Shown here in pieces: positions 27,444-35,469 of a DNA stretch of 64,000 nucleotides. A model generated the notes under the pieces. The model saw only the letters and a program-made list of their open reading frames with translations. It was not told where the DNA came from and did no database searches. This DNA is from Streptomyces ficellus (lineage in GTDB: Bacteria; Actinomycetota; Actinomycetes; Streptomycetales; Streptomycetaceae): contig NZ_CP034279.1 in the NCBI RefSeq assembly GCF_009739905.1, forward strand, positions 2,852,001-2,916,000. Direction: 5' to 3'. Numbering within the stretch: position 1 is the stretch's first letter; each line of letters opens with the position of its first letter. The translations under genes were made by a program, and so were the position numbers.

Positions 27444-29942
27444 CTACAGCTTCTCGACCGGCGCGTACCGCAGCAGGAGCCGCTTCGGCTTCTCGTCGCC
27501 GAAGTCGATGGTCGCCTGCGCGTCCGCGCCCGCTCCCGTCACCGCCATCACCGTGCCCAGACCGAACTGGTCGTGCGTCACCCGGTCCCCGACCGCCAGC
27601 GAGATCACCGGCTTGTCCGTCGTACGCCGCGTGGCGAAGCCGGAGGGGCCGGCGGACCGCGAGCGTGACGACAGCGAGGAGGACAGCGACGACGCGATGC
27701 CGGACACCGGGCCGGACGGCTTGGCCGTCGCACCCGTGCGCTTCCACTCCAGGTACGCGCCGGGGATCTCCTCCAGGAACCGCGACGGCGGGTTGTAGGA
27801 GGGCTGCCCCCACGCGCTGCGCATCGTCGACCGCGTCAGGTAGAGCCGCTCGCGGGCGCGGGTGATGCCCACGTACGCCAGGCGGCGCTCCTCCTCCAGC
27901 TCCTTGGTCTGGCCGAGGGCGCGCATGTGCGGGAACACGCCGTCCTCCATGCCGGTCAGGAACACCACCGGGAACTCGAGGCCCTTGGCGGTGTGCAGCG
28001 TCATCAGCGTGATGACGCCGGAGCCCTCCTCGTCCTCGTCGGGGATCTGGTCGGAGTCGGCTACCAGGGCGACCTGTTCCAGGAACTCGGCCAGGGTGCC
28101 GGTACCTTCGCCCTCGCCGCGGTCCTGCTCGAACTCCAGGGCGACGGCGGCCAGTTCCTGGAGGTTCTCGATACGGGTCTCGTCCTGCGGGTCGGTCGAG
28201 GCCTGGAGTTCGGCCAGGTATCCCGTGCGCTCCAGGATGGCCTCGAGGACCACCGCCGGGCCGGCGCCCGAGTCGACGACGGTGCGGAGCTCCTCCATGA
28301 GGGTGTTGAACCGCTTCACCGCGTTCGCCGAGCGGGCCGCCATGCCGTACGCCTCGTCGACGCGGCGCAGCGCCTGCGGGAAGGTGATCTTCTCTCGCAG
28401 CGCCAGCGCGTCGACCATCGCCTCGGCGCGCTCACCGATGCCGCGCTTGGGGACGTTGAGGATGCGGCGCAGCGGGACGGTGTCCTCGGGGTTGGCCAGG
28501 ACGCGCAGGTAGGCGAGGACGTCCCGGACCTCCTTGCGCTCGTAGAAGCGGACGCCGCCGACGACCTTGTACGGCAGGCCGACGCGGATGAAGATCTCCT
28601 CGAAGACACGGGACTGGGCGTTGGTCCGGTAGAAGACCGCGACGTCACCGGCCTTGGCGTCGCCCGCGTCCGTCAGCCGGTCGATCTCGTCGGCGACGAA
28701 CTGCGCCTCGTCATGCTCGGTGTCCGCGACGTACCCCGTGATGCGGGCGCCCTCGCCGGCGTTGGTCCACAGGTTCTTGGGGCGGCGGCTCTCGTTGCGC
28801 TCGATGACCGCGTTGGCGGCGGAGAGGATGGTCTGCGTGGAGCGGTAGTTCTGCTCCAGCAGGATGGTGGTGGCGTCCGGGTAGTCCTCCTCGAACTGGA
28901 GGATGTTGCGGATGGTCGCGCCGCGGAAGGCGTAGATCGACTGGTCGGCGTCACCGACGACGCACAGCTCGGCCGGGTCCAGGTCCTCGTACCCGGTGCC
29001 GACCAGCTCGCGGACGAGCGTGTACTGGGCGTGGTTGGTGTCCTGGTACTCGTCGACCAGGACGTGCCGGAAGCGGCGGCGGTAGTGCTCGGCGACGTCC
29101 GGGAACGCCTGGAGCAGGTGCACCGTCGTCATGATGATGTCGTCGAAGTCCAGGGCGTTGGCCTCGCGCAGCCGCGCCTGGTACATCCGGTACGCCTCGG
29201 CGAGGGTCTTCTCAAAGCCTCCCCCTACGCCTTCGGCGTGGGAGGTGCCCCCAGCGGCCTGGTCGGCGAAGGTCTCCTCGTCGATCAGCTCGTTCTTCAG
29301 GTTGGAGATCTTGGCGCTGAACGACTTGGGCGGGAACTTCTTCGGGTCCAGGTCCAGGTCGCGGCAGACCAGCGCCATCAGCCGCTTGGAGTCGGCGGCG
29401 TCGTAGATCGAGAAGGACGAGGTGAAACCGAGCTTCTTCGACTCGCGGCGCAGGATGCGGACGCACGCGCTGTGGAAGGTCATGACCCACATGGCGTTGG
29501 CGCGCGGGCCGACGAGCTGCTCGACGCGCTCCTTCATCTCGCCGGCGGCCTTGTTGGTGAAGGTGATCGCCAGTATCTGGCCGGGGTGGACGTGACGCGT
29601 GCCGAGGAGGTGGGCGATGCGGTGGGTCAGCACCCGGGTCTTGCCCGATCCGGCACCGGCGACGATGAGCAGCGGGGAGCCGGTGTGCACGACGGCGGCG
29701 CGCTGCTGCTCGTTCAGCCCCTCCAGCAGCGCGGCGGGGTCGACGACGGGACGGTGGGCGCCGTCGCGGTAGTGGGTGTCCCGGGGCGGGGGAACGTCGA
29801 AACGGTCCCCGAAGAGGTCGTGCGGGACCTCCTCCGCGGCCGGGGCGTCCCCGGGGCCCTCGGAGTCCTCGGGCGGCGGCGGGGGCTCCTCGGAGTGGTT
29901 CCGGAGGTCCGCCAGGAAGCTGTCGTCAAAGAGGCTGCTCAT
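27444..29942 (-). CDS. pcrA: UvrD/PcrA-type ATP-dependent DNA helicase
   Basis: The 832-residue SF1A helicase has an acidic N-terminal extension (~75 residues), then LLEGLNEQQRAAVVHTG (Q motif) and VAGAGSGKTRVLTHRIAHLL (Walker A). Also present are ITFTNKAAGEMKERV, LVDEYQDTNHAQY (Walker B), VVGDADQSIYAFRGA, LEQNYRSTQTI, VMTLHTAKGLEFPVVFLTG and YVGITRARERLYL. It unwinds DNA in excision repair and replication restart. It carries an extra 14-residue stretch (GGTSHAEGVGGG, ~240) made by an in-frame palindromic repeat. Its upstream region holds a DNA-damage-type promoter. ATG 29942 is nearly leaderless relative to it. Confidence 0.97.
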   Translation of the reverse strand: MSSLFDDSFLADLRNHSEEPPPPPEDSEGPGDAPAAEEVPHDLFGDRFDVPPPRDTHYRDGAHRPVVDPAALLEGLNEQQRAAVVHTGSPLLIVAGAGSGKTRVLTHRIAHLLGTRHVHPGQILAITFTNKAAGEMKERVEQLVGPRANAMWVMTFHSACVRILRRESKKLGFTSSFSIYDAADSKRLMALVCRDLDLDPKKFPPKSFSAKISNLKNELIDEETFADQAAGGTSHAEGVGGGFEKTLAEAYRMYQARLREANALDFDDIIMTTVHLLQAFPDVAEHYRRRFRHVLVDEYQDTNHAQYTLVRELVGTGYEDLDPAELCVVGDADQSIYAFRGATIRNILQFEEDYPDATTILLEQNYRSTQTILSAANAVIERNESRRPKNLWTNAGEGARITGYVADTEHDEAQFVADEIDRLTDAGDAKAGDVAVFYRTNAQSRVFEEIFIRVGLPYKVVGGVRFYERKEVRDVLAYLRVLANPEDTVPLRRILNVPKRGIGERAEAMVDALALREKITFPQALRRVDEAYGMAARSANAVKRFNTLMEELRTVVDSGAGPAVVLEAILERTGYLAELQASTDPQDETRIENLQELAAVALEFEQDRGEGEGTGTLAEFLEQVALVADSDQIPDEDEEGSGVITLMTLHTAKGLEFPVVFLTGMEDGVFPHMRALGQTKELEEERRLAYVGITRARERLYLTRSTMRSAWGQPSYNPPSRFLEEIPGAYLEWKRTGATAKPSGPVSGIASSLSSSLSSRSRSAGPSGFATRRTTDKPVISLAVGDRVTHDQFGLGTVMAVTGAGADAQATIDFGDEKPKRLLLRYAPVEKL
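29215..29252. repeat. Palindromic repeat inside pcrA
   Basis: The plus strand reads CCTCCCCCTACGCC, TTCG, then GCGTGGGAGGTGCCCCC. This small hairpin resembles the dispersed palindromic elements I recall from Streptomyces genomes. It lies in frame within pcrA, where it encodes GGTSHAEGVGGG. In the pcrA homologues I recall the sequence runs directly from ADQAA to GFEKTLAEAY. Confidence 0.7.
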
Positions 29943-29951
29943 CGCCTATCG

Positions 29952-29974
29952 AGTCTAGGCGGCCCCACTGACAC
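29952..29974 (-). promoter_or_regulatory. PafBC/RecA-NDp-type promoter of pcrA
   Basis: The minus strand reads GTGTCAGTGG (29974 to 29965), seven bases, then TAGACT (29957 to 29952). Spacing and -10 fit the DNA-damage consensus; only the first base of the upstream element differs (G for T). The start codon lies ten bases past the -10. Confidence 0.8.
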
Positions 29975-30077
29975 CCGTGGACGAACCGCGAACCGGCCCG
30001 ATTCGTCACCCTCCGTACCGAGTCGGCGACATCACGCCAAGGTCACGGAAACGTATCGGGCATATCGAACATCATCC

Positions 30078-30107
30078 TTCACAGCACCACCACAGGTTGG
30101 CTAGCGT
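30078..30107 (+). promoter_or_regulatory. Promoter upstream of the riboswitch
   Basis: TTCACA (30078-30083), 18 bases, TAGCGT (30102-30107). A TSS near 30114 would place the riboswitch at the 5' end of the mRNA. Confidence 0.5.
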
Positions 30108-30149
30108 GCTCGCCCAGGCGGTCCGTTTTCTCTTCGGCGAACCACGCCA

Positions 30150-30317
30150 GTCGGATCGCCCACGCCGAATTCGTGCTGCCCTCGGGGCAGTTCGGAACCG
30201 GGGACCCACACGCACGACCGAGGTGAATCGGCCCGCAGCCCCTCGGGCACGGCCGTAGGGCACCTTCCGTTCCGCCCGAACCTGACAGCTAACCCGGTAG
30301 GCGGTCCACGGAAGGAG
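30150..30317 (+). promoter_or_regulatory. ydaO-type c-di-AMP riboswitch
   Basis: The leader of the NlpC/P60 gene contains the hallmark conserved blocks of the ydaO family in order: ACCGGGGACCC (~30196), GAGGTGAATCGG (~30220), GCCGTAGGGC (~30252), then CCGAACCTGACAGC followed by TAACCCGGTAGGCGG (~30278-30305). The final GGAAGGAG is both part of the terminal pairing region and the ribosome-binding site. The family binds cyclic di-AMP and shuts off cell-wall hydrolase genes. In Streptomyces it typically precedes rpfA and NlpC/P60 genes, as here. The boundaries are approximate. Confidence 0.92.
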
Positions 30318-30326
30318 ATGCCGGCC

Positions 30327-31583
30327 TTGGCGTCGCATCGCAAGCCGCGCGCACCGCGCACCTTGCAGACCCTGCATGCCCACTCCCCCGCCGTCGGGGT
30401 CACGACGGCCGCCGCCCTGGCCTCGGTCACGCTCCTGTCGTCACAGAGCGCGACCGCCGCACCCCGGACGGACGGACCGGCCACGCCGGTGAGCGACCCG
30501 GACAGCAAGCCGGACGGCAGGCCGACGGTCGAGGAGGTCCAGAGAAAGGTCGACGACCTCTACCGGCAGGCGGGCACGGCGACGCTGCAGTTCCCCAGGA
30601 TCCCCAAGGCCACGGAAGCCCCGGCCCCGCAGCGGCGCGAGGCCGGCCGGACGGCCGACGGCGCCGCGCGGCGTACGGAAGCGCCGAACGGGTCCCGTCG
30701 CGCCCTCGGCGCCCCCGAGGCCGCCCCGTACCGCTCGGGCGGACCCGGCCCGGCCGCCTCGCTGACCCTCGCGGACGACCCGCAGGACTCCGTGGACCGG
30801 ACACAGCTGATGGACCGGACGCAGCTGATGGACCGGCTCACCGACCGGGAACCCGAACCGCTCACGCCGTACGAGCCGCCGGCGACGGCAGCCACGGCGG
30901 CAGTCGCGGCCGGGACCTGGGGCGGAGAGGAGCAGCGGCCGGCGGCGACGTCGGAGCCGGACACCCTCGCCGCCTCGCAGGCCTCCCTACGCACCACCAA
31001 GCAGACCGTCCAGCGCAAGCTTGCCGAGGCGCGGGCCCTGTTCGCCCGGCTGACGGCCGGGGAGCGGGTACGGGCGGAGATGCCGTGCGTGAACCTCGGC
31101 CAGGCGCCCGGCCAGGAGCCGGGCTTCACGCAGGCGCACGCGCCGGACCTGGGCTTCACGCAGGCGCAGGCGCAGGCACAGGCGCCGGGGCCGGCGCCGG
31201 CGGGCGTGGGGCTGGACGGCGGCAGTGGTCCCACGGCCAAGGCCCGCGAGGTCCTCGCCTTCGCCGAGGCCCAGATCGGCAAGCCGTACGTGTGGGGCGC
31301 GACGGGCCCGAGCTCGTACGACTGCTCCGGGCTCACCCAGGCCGCGTGGCGGGCGGCGGGGGTCTACCTGTCGCGCACCACGCGGGAGCAGGTCATGGAA
31401 GGGCAGCGGGTGGCCGTGGAGGACCTGCGCCCGGGGGACCTGGTGTTCTTCCACGACGACGTCAGCCACGTCGGGATCTACCGGGGCGACGGGAAGATGA
31501 TCCACGCGCCCAGGCCCGGTGACAGCGTCCGCGAGGAGTCGGTGTACTCCATGCCCGTGCACAGCGCCGTGCGCCCGGCCTGA
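30327..31583 (+). CDS. NlpC/P60 peptidoglycan hydrolase, riboswitch-controlled
   Basis: The 418-residue secreted endopeptidase has an N-terminal signal region (SPAVGVTTAAALASVTLLSS), a long low-complexity middle (with DRTQLM twice and GFTQA twice) and a C-terminal NlpC/P60 domain (~305-418). Catalytic Cys lies in SSYDCSGLTQAAW, His in VSHVGIYRGDG, and the last polar residue in MIHAPRPGD. It cleaves D-Glu-mDAP stem peptide bonds. TTG 30327 is chosen because GGAAGGAG touches the ATG at 30318 and is 9 bases from the TTG, and because LASHRKPR matches the start AAHRKPR of the neighbouring paralogue. A c-di-AMP riboswitch precedes it. Confidence 0.9.
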   Translation: MASHRKPRAPRTLQTLHAHSPAVGVTTAAALASVTLLSSQSATAAPRTDGPATPVSDPDSKPDGRPTVEEVQRKVDDLYRQAGTATLQFPRIPKATEAPAPQRREAGRTADGAARRTEAPNGSRRALGAPEAAPYRSGGPGPAASLTLADDPQDSVDRTQLMDRTQLMDRLTDREPEPLTPYEPPATAATAAVAAGTWGGEEQRPAATSEPDTLAASQASLRTTKQTVQRKLAEARALFARLTAGERVRAEMPCVNLGQAPGQEPGFTQAHAPDLGFTQAQAQAQAPGPAPAGVGLDGGSGPTAKAREVLAFAEAQIGKPYVWGATGPSSYDCSGLTQAAWRAAGVYLSRTTREQVMEGQRVAVEDLRPGDLVFFHDDVSHVGIYRGDGKMIHAPRPGDSVREESVYSMPVHSAVRPA

Positions 31584-31623
31584 CCCGAGGCGGACGAACG
31601 ACCCCGGCGGGCACGGCGGGCGC

Positions 31624-31653
31624 GGCGGGCCTGACGGTTCCGCCGGGCCCGCC
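31624..31653. terminator. Candidate terminator between convergent genes
   Basis: GGCGGGCC (31624-31631) and GGCCCGCC (31646-31653) form an 8-bp stem with a 14-nt loop, between the NlpC/P60 gene (stop 31583) and the small membrane gene (stop 31663). The surrounding GC repeats weaken the case. Confidence 0.45.
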
Positions 31654-31662
31654 GGCCGGCGG

Positions 31663-32016
31663 TCAGGTCCAGAGCGTGGCGATGAAGATGTTGGCCACCG
31701 TCAGGCCGCCGACCGCCCCGAAGAACGCCTTGTCGACCCTCTCCTCGTCACGCTTGACGTAGACCAGGGCGAGGATGACGACTAGGACCGCGAGCTTCAC
31801 ACCGATCTTGACGTTGTTCACGGCCTGGTCGTCGGCCTGGTTGAGGCCGACCAGGGCCACGCCGGTGACCAGCATGGTCAGGGCGCCGTGCAGCATCGCG
31901 GGGCTGAAGCGCGCCGTTCCCTCACCCATCGCCTTCATCTGGGTCAGGAAGCCGCCCAGCAGGCTGGCGATACCGATGACGTGCAGTGCGACGAAGACAT
32001 TGATGAGTGCGTCCAT
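31663..32016 (-). CDS. Small four-helix membrane protein
   Basis: The 117-residue protein has four hydrophobic segments: MDALINVFVALHVIGIASLLGG, MLHGALTMLVTGVALVGL, GVKLAVLVVILALVYV and AFFGAVGGLTVANIFIATLW. A short basic loop KRDEERVDK precedes the last helix. ATG 32016 was chosen over an in-frame start at 32160 because it begins the first helix. A TTAGGGT-like -10 eight bases upstream suggests a leaderless transcript. It is conserved in Streptomyces next to NlpC/P60 genes as far as I recall. The function is unknown. Confidence 0.82.
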   Translation of the reverse strand: MDALINVFVALHVIGIASLLGGFLTQMKAMGEGTARFSPAMLHGALTMLVTGVALVGLNQADDQAVNNVKIGVKLAVLVVILALVYVKRDEERVDKAFFGAVGGLTVANIFIATLWT

Positions 32017-32247
32017 GGGCCGCACCCTAACCGGGGCCATATCACCGGCCCCCGGCCAGGGTTGCCTCAACGGTCGCATCGGTCGCGGCTGATACGGAAT
32101 GCGGGATTCCGAGCGTGCCCGCTCCGGCGAATTCGTTCGTGAACCCTCACCTGGGGCCAATTGCGGTCATGCCGCCGCCGGGCCGTGACCTCCAGGTTTA
32201 GCGTCCTCCCCCAGACCCACCCCCGGCGAAGGGAAGTGACCGCCCTC

Positions 32248-33282
32248 GTGGCAGCGCACCGGAAACCCAGGCAGCACCCGCTGAGCGGCCGTGCCGCCGT
32301 CACCCTGGCACTGGCCGGGGCGGCCACCGCCACCGCCTTCGAGGGTTCCGGACACGCCGAACCCCGCCAGACGCCCGCCCAGGTCAGGGCACAGGCCGAC
32401 CGGCTGTACCAGGAGGCCGAGGAGGCCACCGAGAAGTACAACGGCGTCAAGGAGGAGGCCGAGCGGGCCGAGGCGGCGCTCAAGGCCCTGCGCGACGAGG
32501 CCGCCCGCCGGACCGCCCGTCTCAACGCCGCCCGCGACGCGCTCGGCTCCGTGGCCACCGCCCAGTACCGGGGTGGCGGCCTCGACCCCGCCGCCCGGTT
32601 CCTGCTGTCCAGCGACCCGGACGCCTACCTCCGCAGCGCCGCCGTCGCGGACCGGGTCGGGGACCGCCAGGCCGCGGCGGTCGGCGCCGCCGCAGGCCAG
32701 GCCGCCGAACTCGCCAGGCTGCACTCCGAGGCCACGGGCCGGCTCCGCGACCTGGCCGCGCGGCGGGCCGAACTCGCCCGCCACAAGGCGACGGTCCAGG
32801 ACCGGATCGGGGCCGCCGAGAAGCTCCTCGACCGGCTCACCGCCGCCCAGCGCGCCGCCTACGACGGCGGTTCCGCCGGGGCCGGCGCGGCGACCGGCCC
32901 GGCGCCCGTCGGCGCCGCCGCCCCGGTGCAGGGCACGCGCGCCGCGCAGGCCGTCGCGTACGCGTACGGCGCCCTCGGCAAGCCGTACGTGTGGGGCGCG
33001 ACCGGCCCGGGTTCGTACGACTGCTCCGGGCTCACCCAGGCCGCGTGGCGCTCCGCCGGGGTGGCGCTGCCCCGCACCACCTACAGCCAGATCGACGCCG
33101 GCCGACGGGTGCCGCGGTCCGCGCTGGCCCCGGGCGACCTGGTGTTCTTCTACTCGGGCGTCAGCCACGTCGGGCTCTACGTCGGCGACGGCAGGATGAT
33201 CCACGCGCCCCGGCCGGGCGCCCCCGTCCGGATCGCTCCGATCGACGAGATGCCGTGGGCGGGCGCGACGCGCGTGGCGTGA
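32248..33282 (+). CDS. NlpC/P60 peptidoglycan hydrolase with coiled-coil N terminus
   Basis: The 344-residue secreted protein has a signal region (residues ~14-40, RAAVTLALAGAATATAF), a coiled coil (~50-215; QADRLYQEAEEATEKYNGVK and AERAEAALKALRDEAARRT) and a C-terminal NlpC/P60 domain with SYDCSGLTQAAW (Cys), VSHVGLYVGDG (His) and IHAPRPGAP. This is the RipA-like coiled coil plus NlpC/P60 layout, in which the coiled coil occludes or positions the peptidase. It starts at GTG 32248 behind GAAGGGAAG. Unlike the paralogue at 30327 it has no riboswitch in its leader. Confidence 0.92.
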   Translation: MAAHRKPRQHPLSGRAAVTLALAGAATATAFEGSGHAEPRQTPAQVRAQADRLYQEAEEATEKYNGVKEEAERAEAALKALRDEAARRTARLNAARDALGSVATAQYRGGGLDPAARFLLSSDPDAYLRSAAVADRVGDRQAAAVGAAAGQAAELARLHSEATGRLRDLAARRAELARHKATVQDRIGAAEKLLDRLTAAQRAAYDGGSAGAGAATGPAPVGAAAPVQGTRAAQAVAYAYGALGKPYVWGATGPGSYDCSGLTQAAWRSAGVALPRTTYSQIDAGRRVPRSALAPGDLVFFYSGVSHVGLYVGDGRMIHAPRPGAPVRIAPIDEMPWAGATRVA

Positions 33283-33314
33283 GCCCGCCGCCGCGTCTCT
33301 CCTGCGCCCGAACC

Positions 33315-34661
33315 CTACGGGCGGCCGCCGACGGACAGGGTCCCCGGGCCCGCCCCGACCGGATCGCCCGCGCCACCCGCGCCGCTCCCGGCGCCCGCGC
33401 CCGTGTCCGTACCGGCGCCGAACCCCTCACCCCGGTCCGCGCCCGCGCCGCCGTCTCCGCCCGTTCCCGCGCCCGCGTCCGTCTCCGCGTCCTGGGCGGT
33501 CTCGTCCTGGGCGGTCTCGTCCTGGGCGGTCTCGTCCTGGGCGGCTCCGGCGCGTTCGGCGCGGTACTGCTGTGTCAGCCACTGGAAGGCCGACGGCACC
33601 TCCCGCACCCAGGTGCTCGTGCGGTGGCCGCCGTAGACCTGCCGGACGTCGATGCGCGTCGGCGGCTTGGACACCTCTCGCAGCGCGACGCCCTGCTCGT
33701 AGCCGTCCGCGCCGTCGCCGGTGAGCAGCAGCGTGACGCGGGGCGGCACCTGGGCGGTCTTGAGCATGGTGAGCGGGTTGTGGGCGTGCCGCAGTCCGGG
33801 GTCCTTGCCGGTGAGCGAGGACGGCTCGGCGGCCGGGTCGTTGTAGCCGGACAGGCTGATGCCGAACCGGTAGCGGTCGGGGTGGGCGATGGCCAGCTTG
33901 GTGGCGCAGTGGGCGCCCGACGAGAAGCCGGCGACGGACCAGCCGTCGGCCGTGGTCGCGGCGCGGAAGTTGTCGGTGACCATCTTGCGGACGTCGACGC
34001 TGAGCCATGTGTCGGCGTTGATCTTGCCGGGGACGTTGGCGCAGCCGGTGTCGGTGTGGCCGAGGAGGTGGCTGCGCGGCGCGACGAGGATGAACGGCTC
34101 GACCGTTCCGTTGCGCATCAGCGGTTCCAGCTGCTCGTTGACGTGCATGCCGACGAACCAGGACTTCGGGGAGCCGGGGAAGCCGGAGAGCAGCTCCACG
34201 ACGGGGAACTTCCGGTCCTTGTGGGCGGGGTCGTCGTACTGCGGCGGGAGCCACACGTACACCTCGGCCTGCACGCCGGAGATGCCGCCCTTCAGGACGG
34301 CCCTGCGGACGCCGGGCCCCATGGCGGGGTCGTCGACGGGTGCGAAGGTCTGCTTGACCTTCGGCAGGTCGGCGATGCGCCGGCCGCCGAGCCCGTCGGT
34401 GCCGAGGTCGATGGCGGAGTCGACGTGGTCGCTGGTGCCGAGCAGGTCGTCCCAGCTGTCGTAGAGCCCGTTGACGTTGTTCACCGCGACGAAGACCACC
34501 AGGATCGCGGTGATCTGCGCGAAGGCCAGCATGCCCAGCCGCGTCGCGCCCCGGACGACGGCGGGGCCGCGCACACGGCTCCACAGCGCCAGCGGCAGCA
34601 GGACGGCGACCACGGCCAGCACGGCCGCGGTCACGAAGAAGGGAGTACCCGTCAGGCTCAT
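33315..34661 (-). CDS. Membrane-anchored esterase (antigen-85/EstD-like alpha/beta hydrolase)
   Basis: The 448-residue protein has two N-terminal membrane helices (FFVTAAVLAVVAVLLPLALW and LGMLAFAQITAILVVFVAV) followed by an external esterase-D-type hydrolase domain (~120-375). Its motifs are FPVVELLSGFPGSPKSWF, the nucleophile elbow WSVAGFSSGAHCATKLA (GxSxG), LLTGDGADGYE (acid region) and YGGHRTSTW (catalytic His). The C-terminal tail is a disordered Ala/Gln/Asp/Glu/Thr repeat (AQDET four times) then Gly/Ala-rich. ATG 34661 follows directly on a GTG at 34664, and either may be used. The substrate is unknown. Confidence 0.85.
   Translation of the reverse strand: MSLTGTPFFVTAAVLAVVAVLLPLALWSRVRGPAVVRGATRLGMLAFAQITAILVVFVAVNNVNGLYDSWDDLLGTSDHVDSAIDLGTDGLGGRRIADLPKVKQTFAPVDDPAMGPGVRRAVLKGGISGVQAEVYVWLPPQYDDPAHKDRKFPVVELLSGFPGSPKSWFVGMHVNEQLEPLMRNGTVEPFILVAPRSHLLGHTDTGCANVPGKINADTWLSVDVRKMVTDNFRAATTADGWSVAGFSSGAHCATKLAIAHPDRYRFGISLSGYNDPAAEPSSLTGKDPGLRHAHNPLTMLKTAQVPPRVTLLLTGDGADGYEQGVALREVSKPPTRIDVRQVYGGHRTSTWVREVPSAFQWLTQQYRAERAGAAQDETAQDETAQDETAQDAETDAGAGTGGDGGAGADRGEGFGAGTDTGAGAGSGAGGAGDPVGAGPGTLSVGGRP
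33491..33548. repeat. 15-bp coding tandem repeat in the esterase tail
   Basis: The unit CCTGGGCGGTCTCGT occurs three times in succession (33491, 33506, 33521), then a partial copy, without mismatches. On the coding strand it gives AQDET repeats. Confidence 0.92.
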
Positions 34662-34776
34662 CACGGTGAATAGGAGGGGCCCACCGCCGTACTGGTTGCC
34701 ACTCCTATGTGCCGTTTATCTCACAATTGGCCACACGGATGCCCGGTCCACTCACCCGGCCCGCCCGGGTTTCCGG

Positions 34777-35469
34777 TCACACCAGGCGACGGGCGGTCGC
34801 CCAGCGGGTCAGCTCGTGCCGGTTGGAGAGCTGGAGCTTCCGCAGCACCGCCGAGACGTGCGACTCGACCGTCTTCACCGAGATGAACAGCTGCTTGGCG
34901 ATCTCCTTGTACGCGTATCCCCGCGCGATCAGCCGCAGCACCTCCCGCTCGCGCTGGGTGAGCCGGTCCAGGTCCTCGTCGACCGGCGGGGCGTCCGTCG
35001 AGGCGAACGCGTCCAGCACGAAGCCCGCCAGCCGCGGCGAGAACACCGCGTCGCCGTCCTGGACGCGGAAGACGGAGTCGACGAGGTCGGCCCCGGTGAT
35101 CGTCTTCGTGACGTACCCGCGCGCACCGCCCCGGATGACGCCGATGACGTCCTCGGCGGCGTCCGAGACGGACAGGGCCAGGAAGCGCACCGGGTTCTCG
35201 GGGGCCGACATCAGGCTCGCGCAGCGGCGCAGCACCTCGACACCGCCGCCACCCGGCAGGTGCACGTCCAGGAGGACCACCTCGGGGCGGGTCGCGGTGA
35301 TCACGGTGACCGCCTGGTCGACGTCGGCGGCCTCACCGACCACCTCGACCCCGGTCGTCTCGGTGCGGCCGATCTCGGCCTGCACGCCGGTGCGGAACAT
35401 CCGGTGGTCGTCCACCAGCACGACCCGCACCCGACGTCCCGCGCCCCCGGTCGTCGTCTCCTCGGTCAT
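34777..35469 (-). CDS. NarL/LuxR-family response regulator
   Basis: The 230-residue regulator has a receiver domain (residues ~14-130; acidic pair VLVDDHRMF, phospho-acceptor Asp68 in VVLLDVHLPGGGG, Lys in YVTKTITG) and a C-terminal LuxR-type helix-turn-helix (LTQREREVLRLIARGYAYKEI, ISVKTVESHVSAVLRKL). ATG 35469 overlaps the stop of the sensor kinase by 4 nt (35466-35469), so the pair is a coupled two-component system. A homologous receiver next to PspC genes is consistent with envelope stress; the target genes are not identifiable here. Confidence 0.95.
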   Translation of the reverse strand: MTEETTTGGAGRRVRVVLVDDHRMFRTGVQAEIGRTETTGVEVVGEAADVDQAVTVITATRPEVVLLDVHLPGGGGVEVLRRCASLMSAPENPVRFLALSVSDAAEDVIGVIRGGARGYVTKTITGADLVDSVFRVQDGDAVFSPRLAGFVLDAFASTDAPPVDEDLDRLTQREREVLRLIARGYAYKEIAKQLFISVKTVESHVSAVLRKLQLSNRHELTRWATARRLV

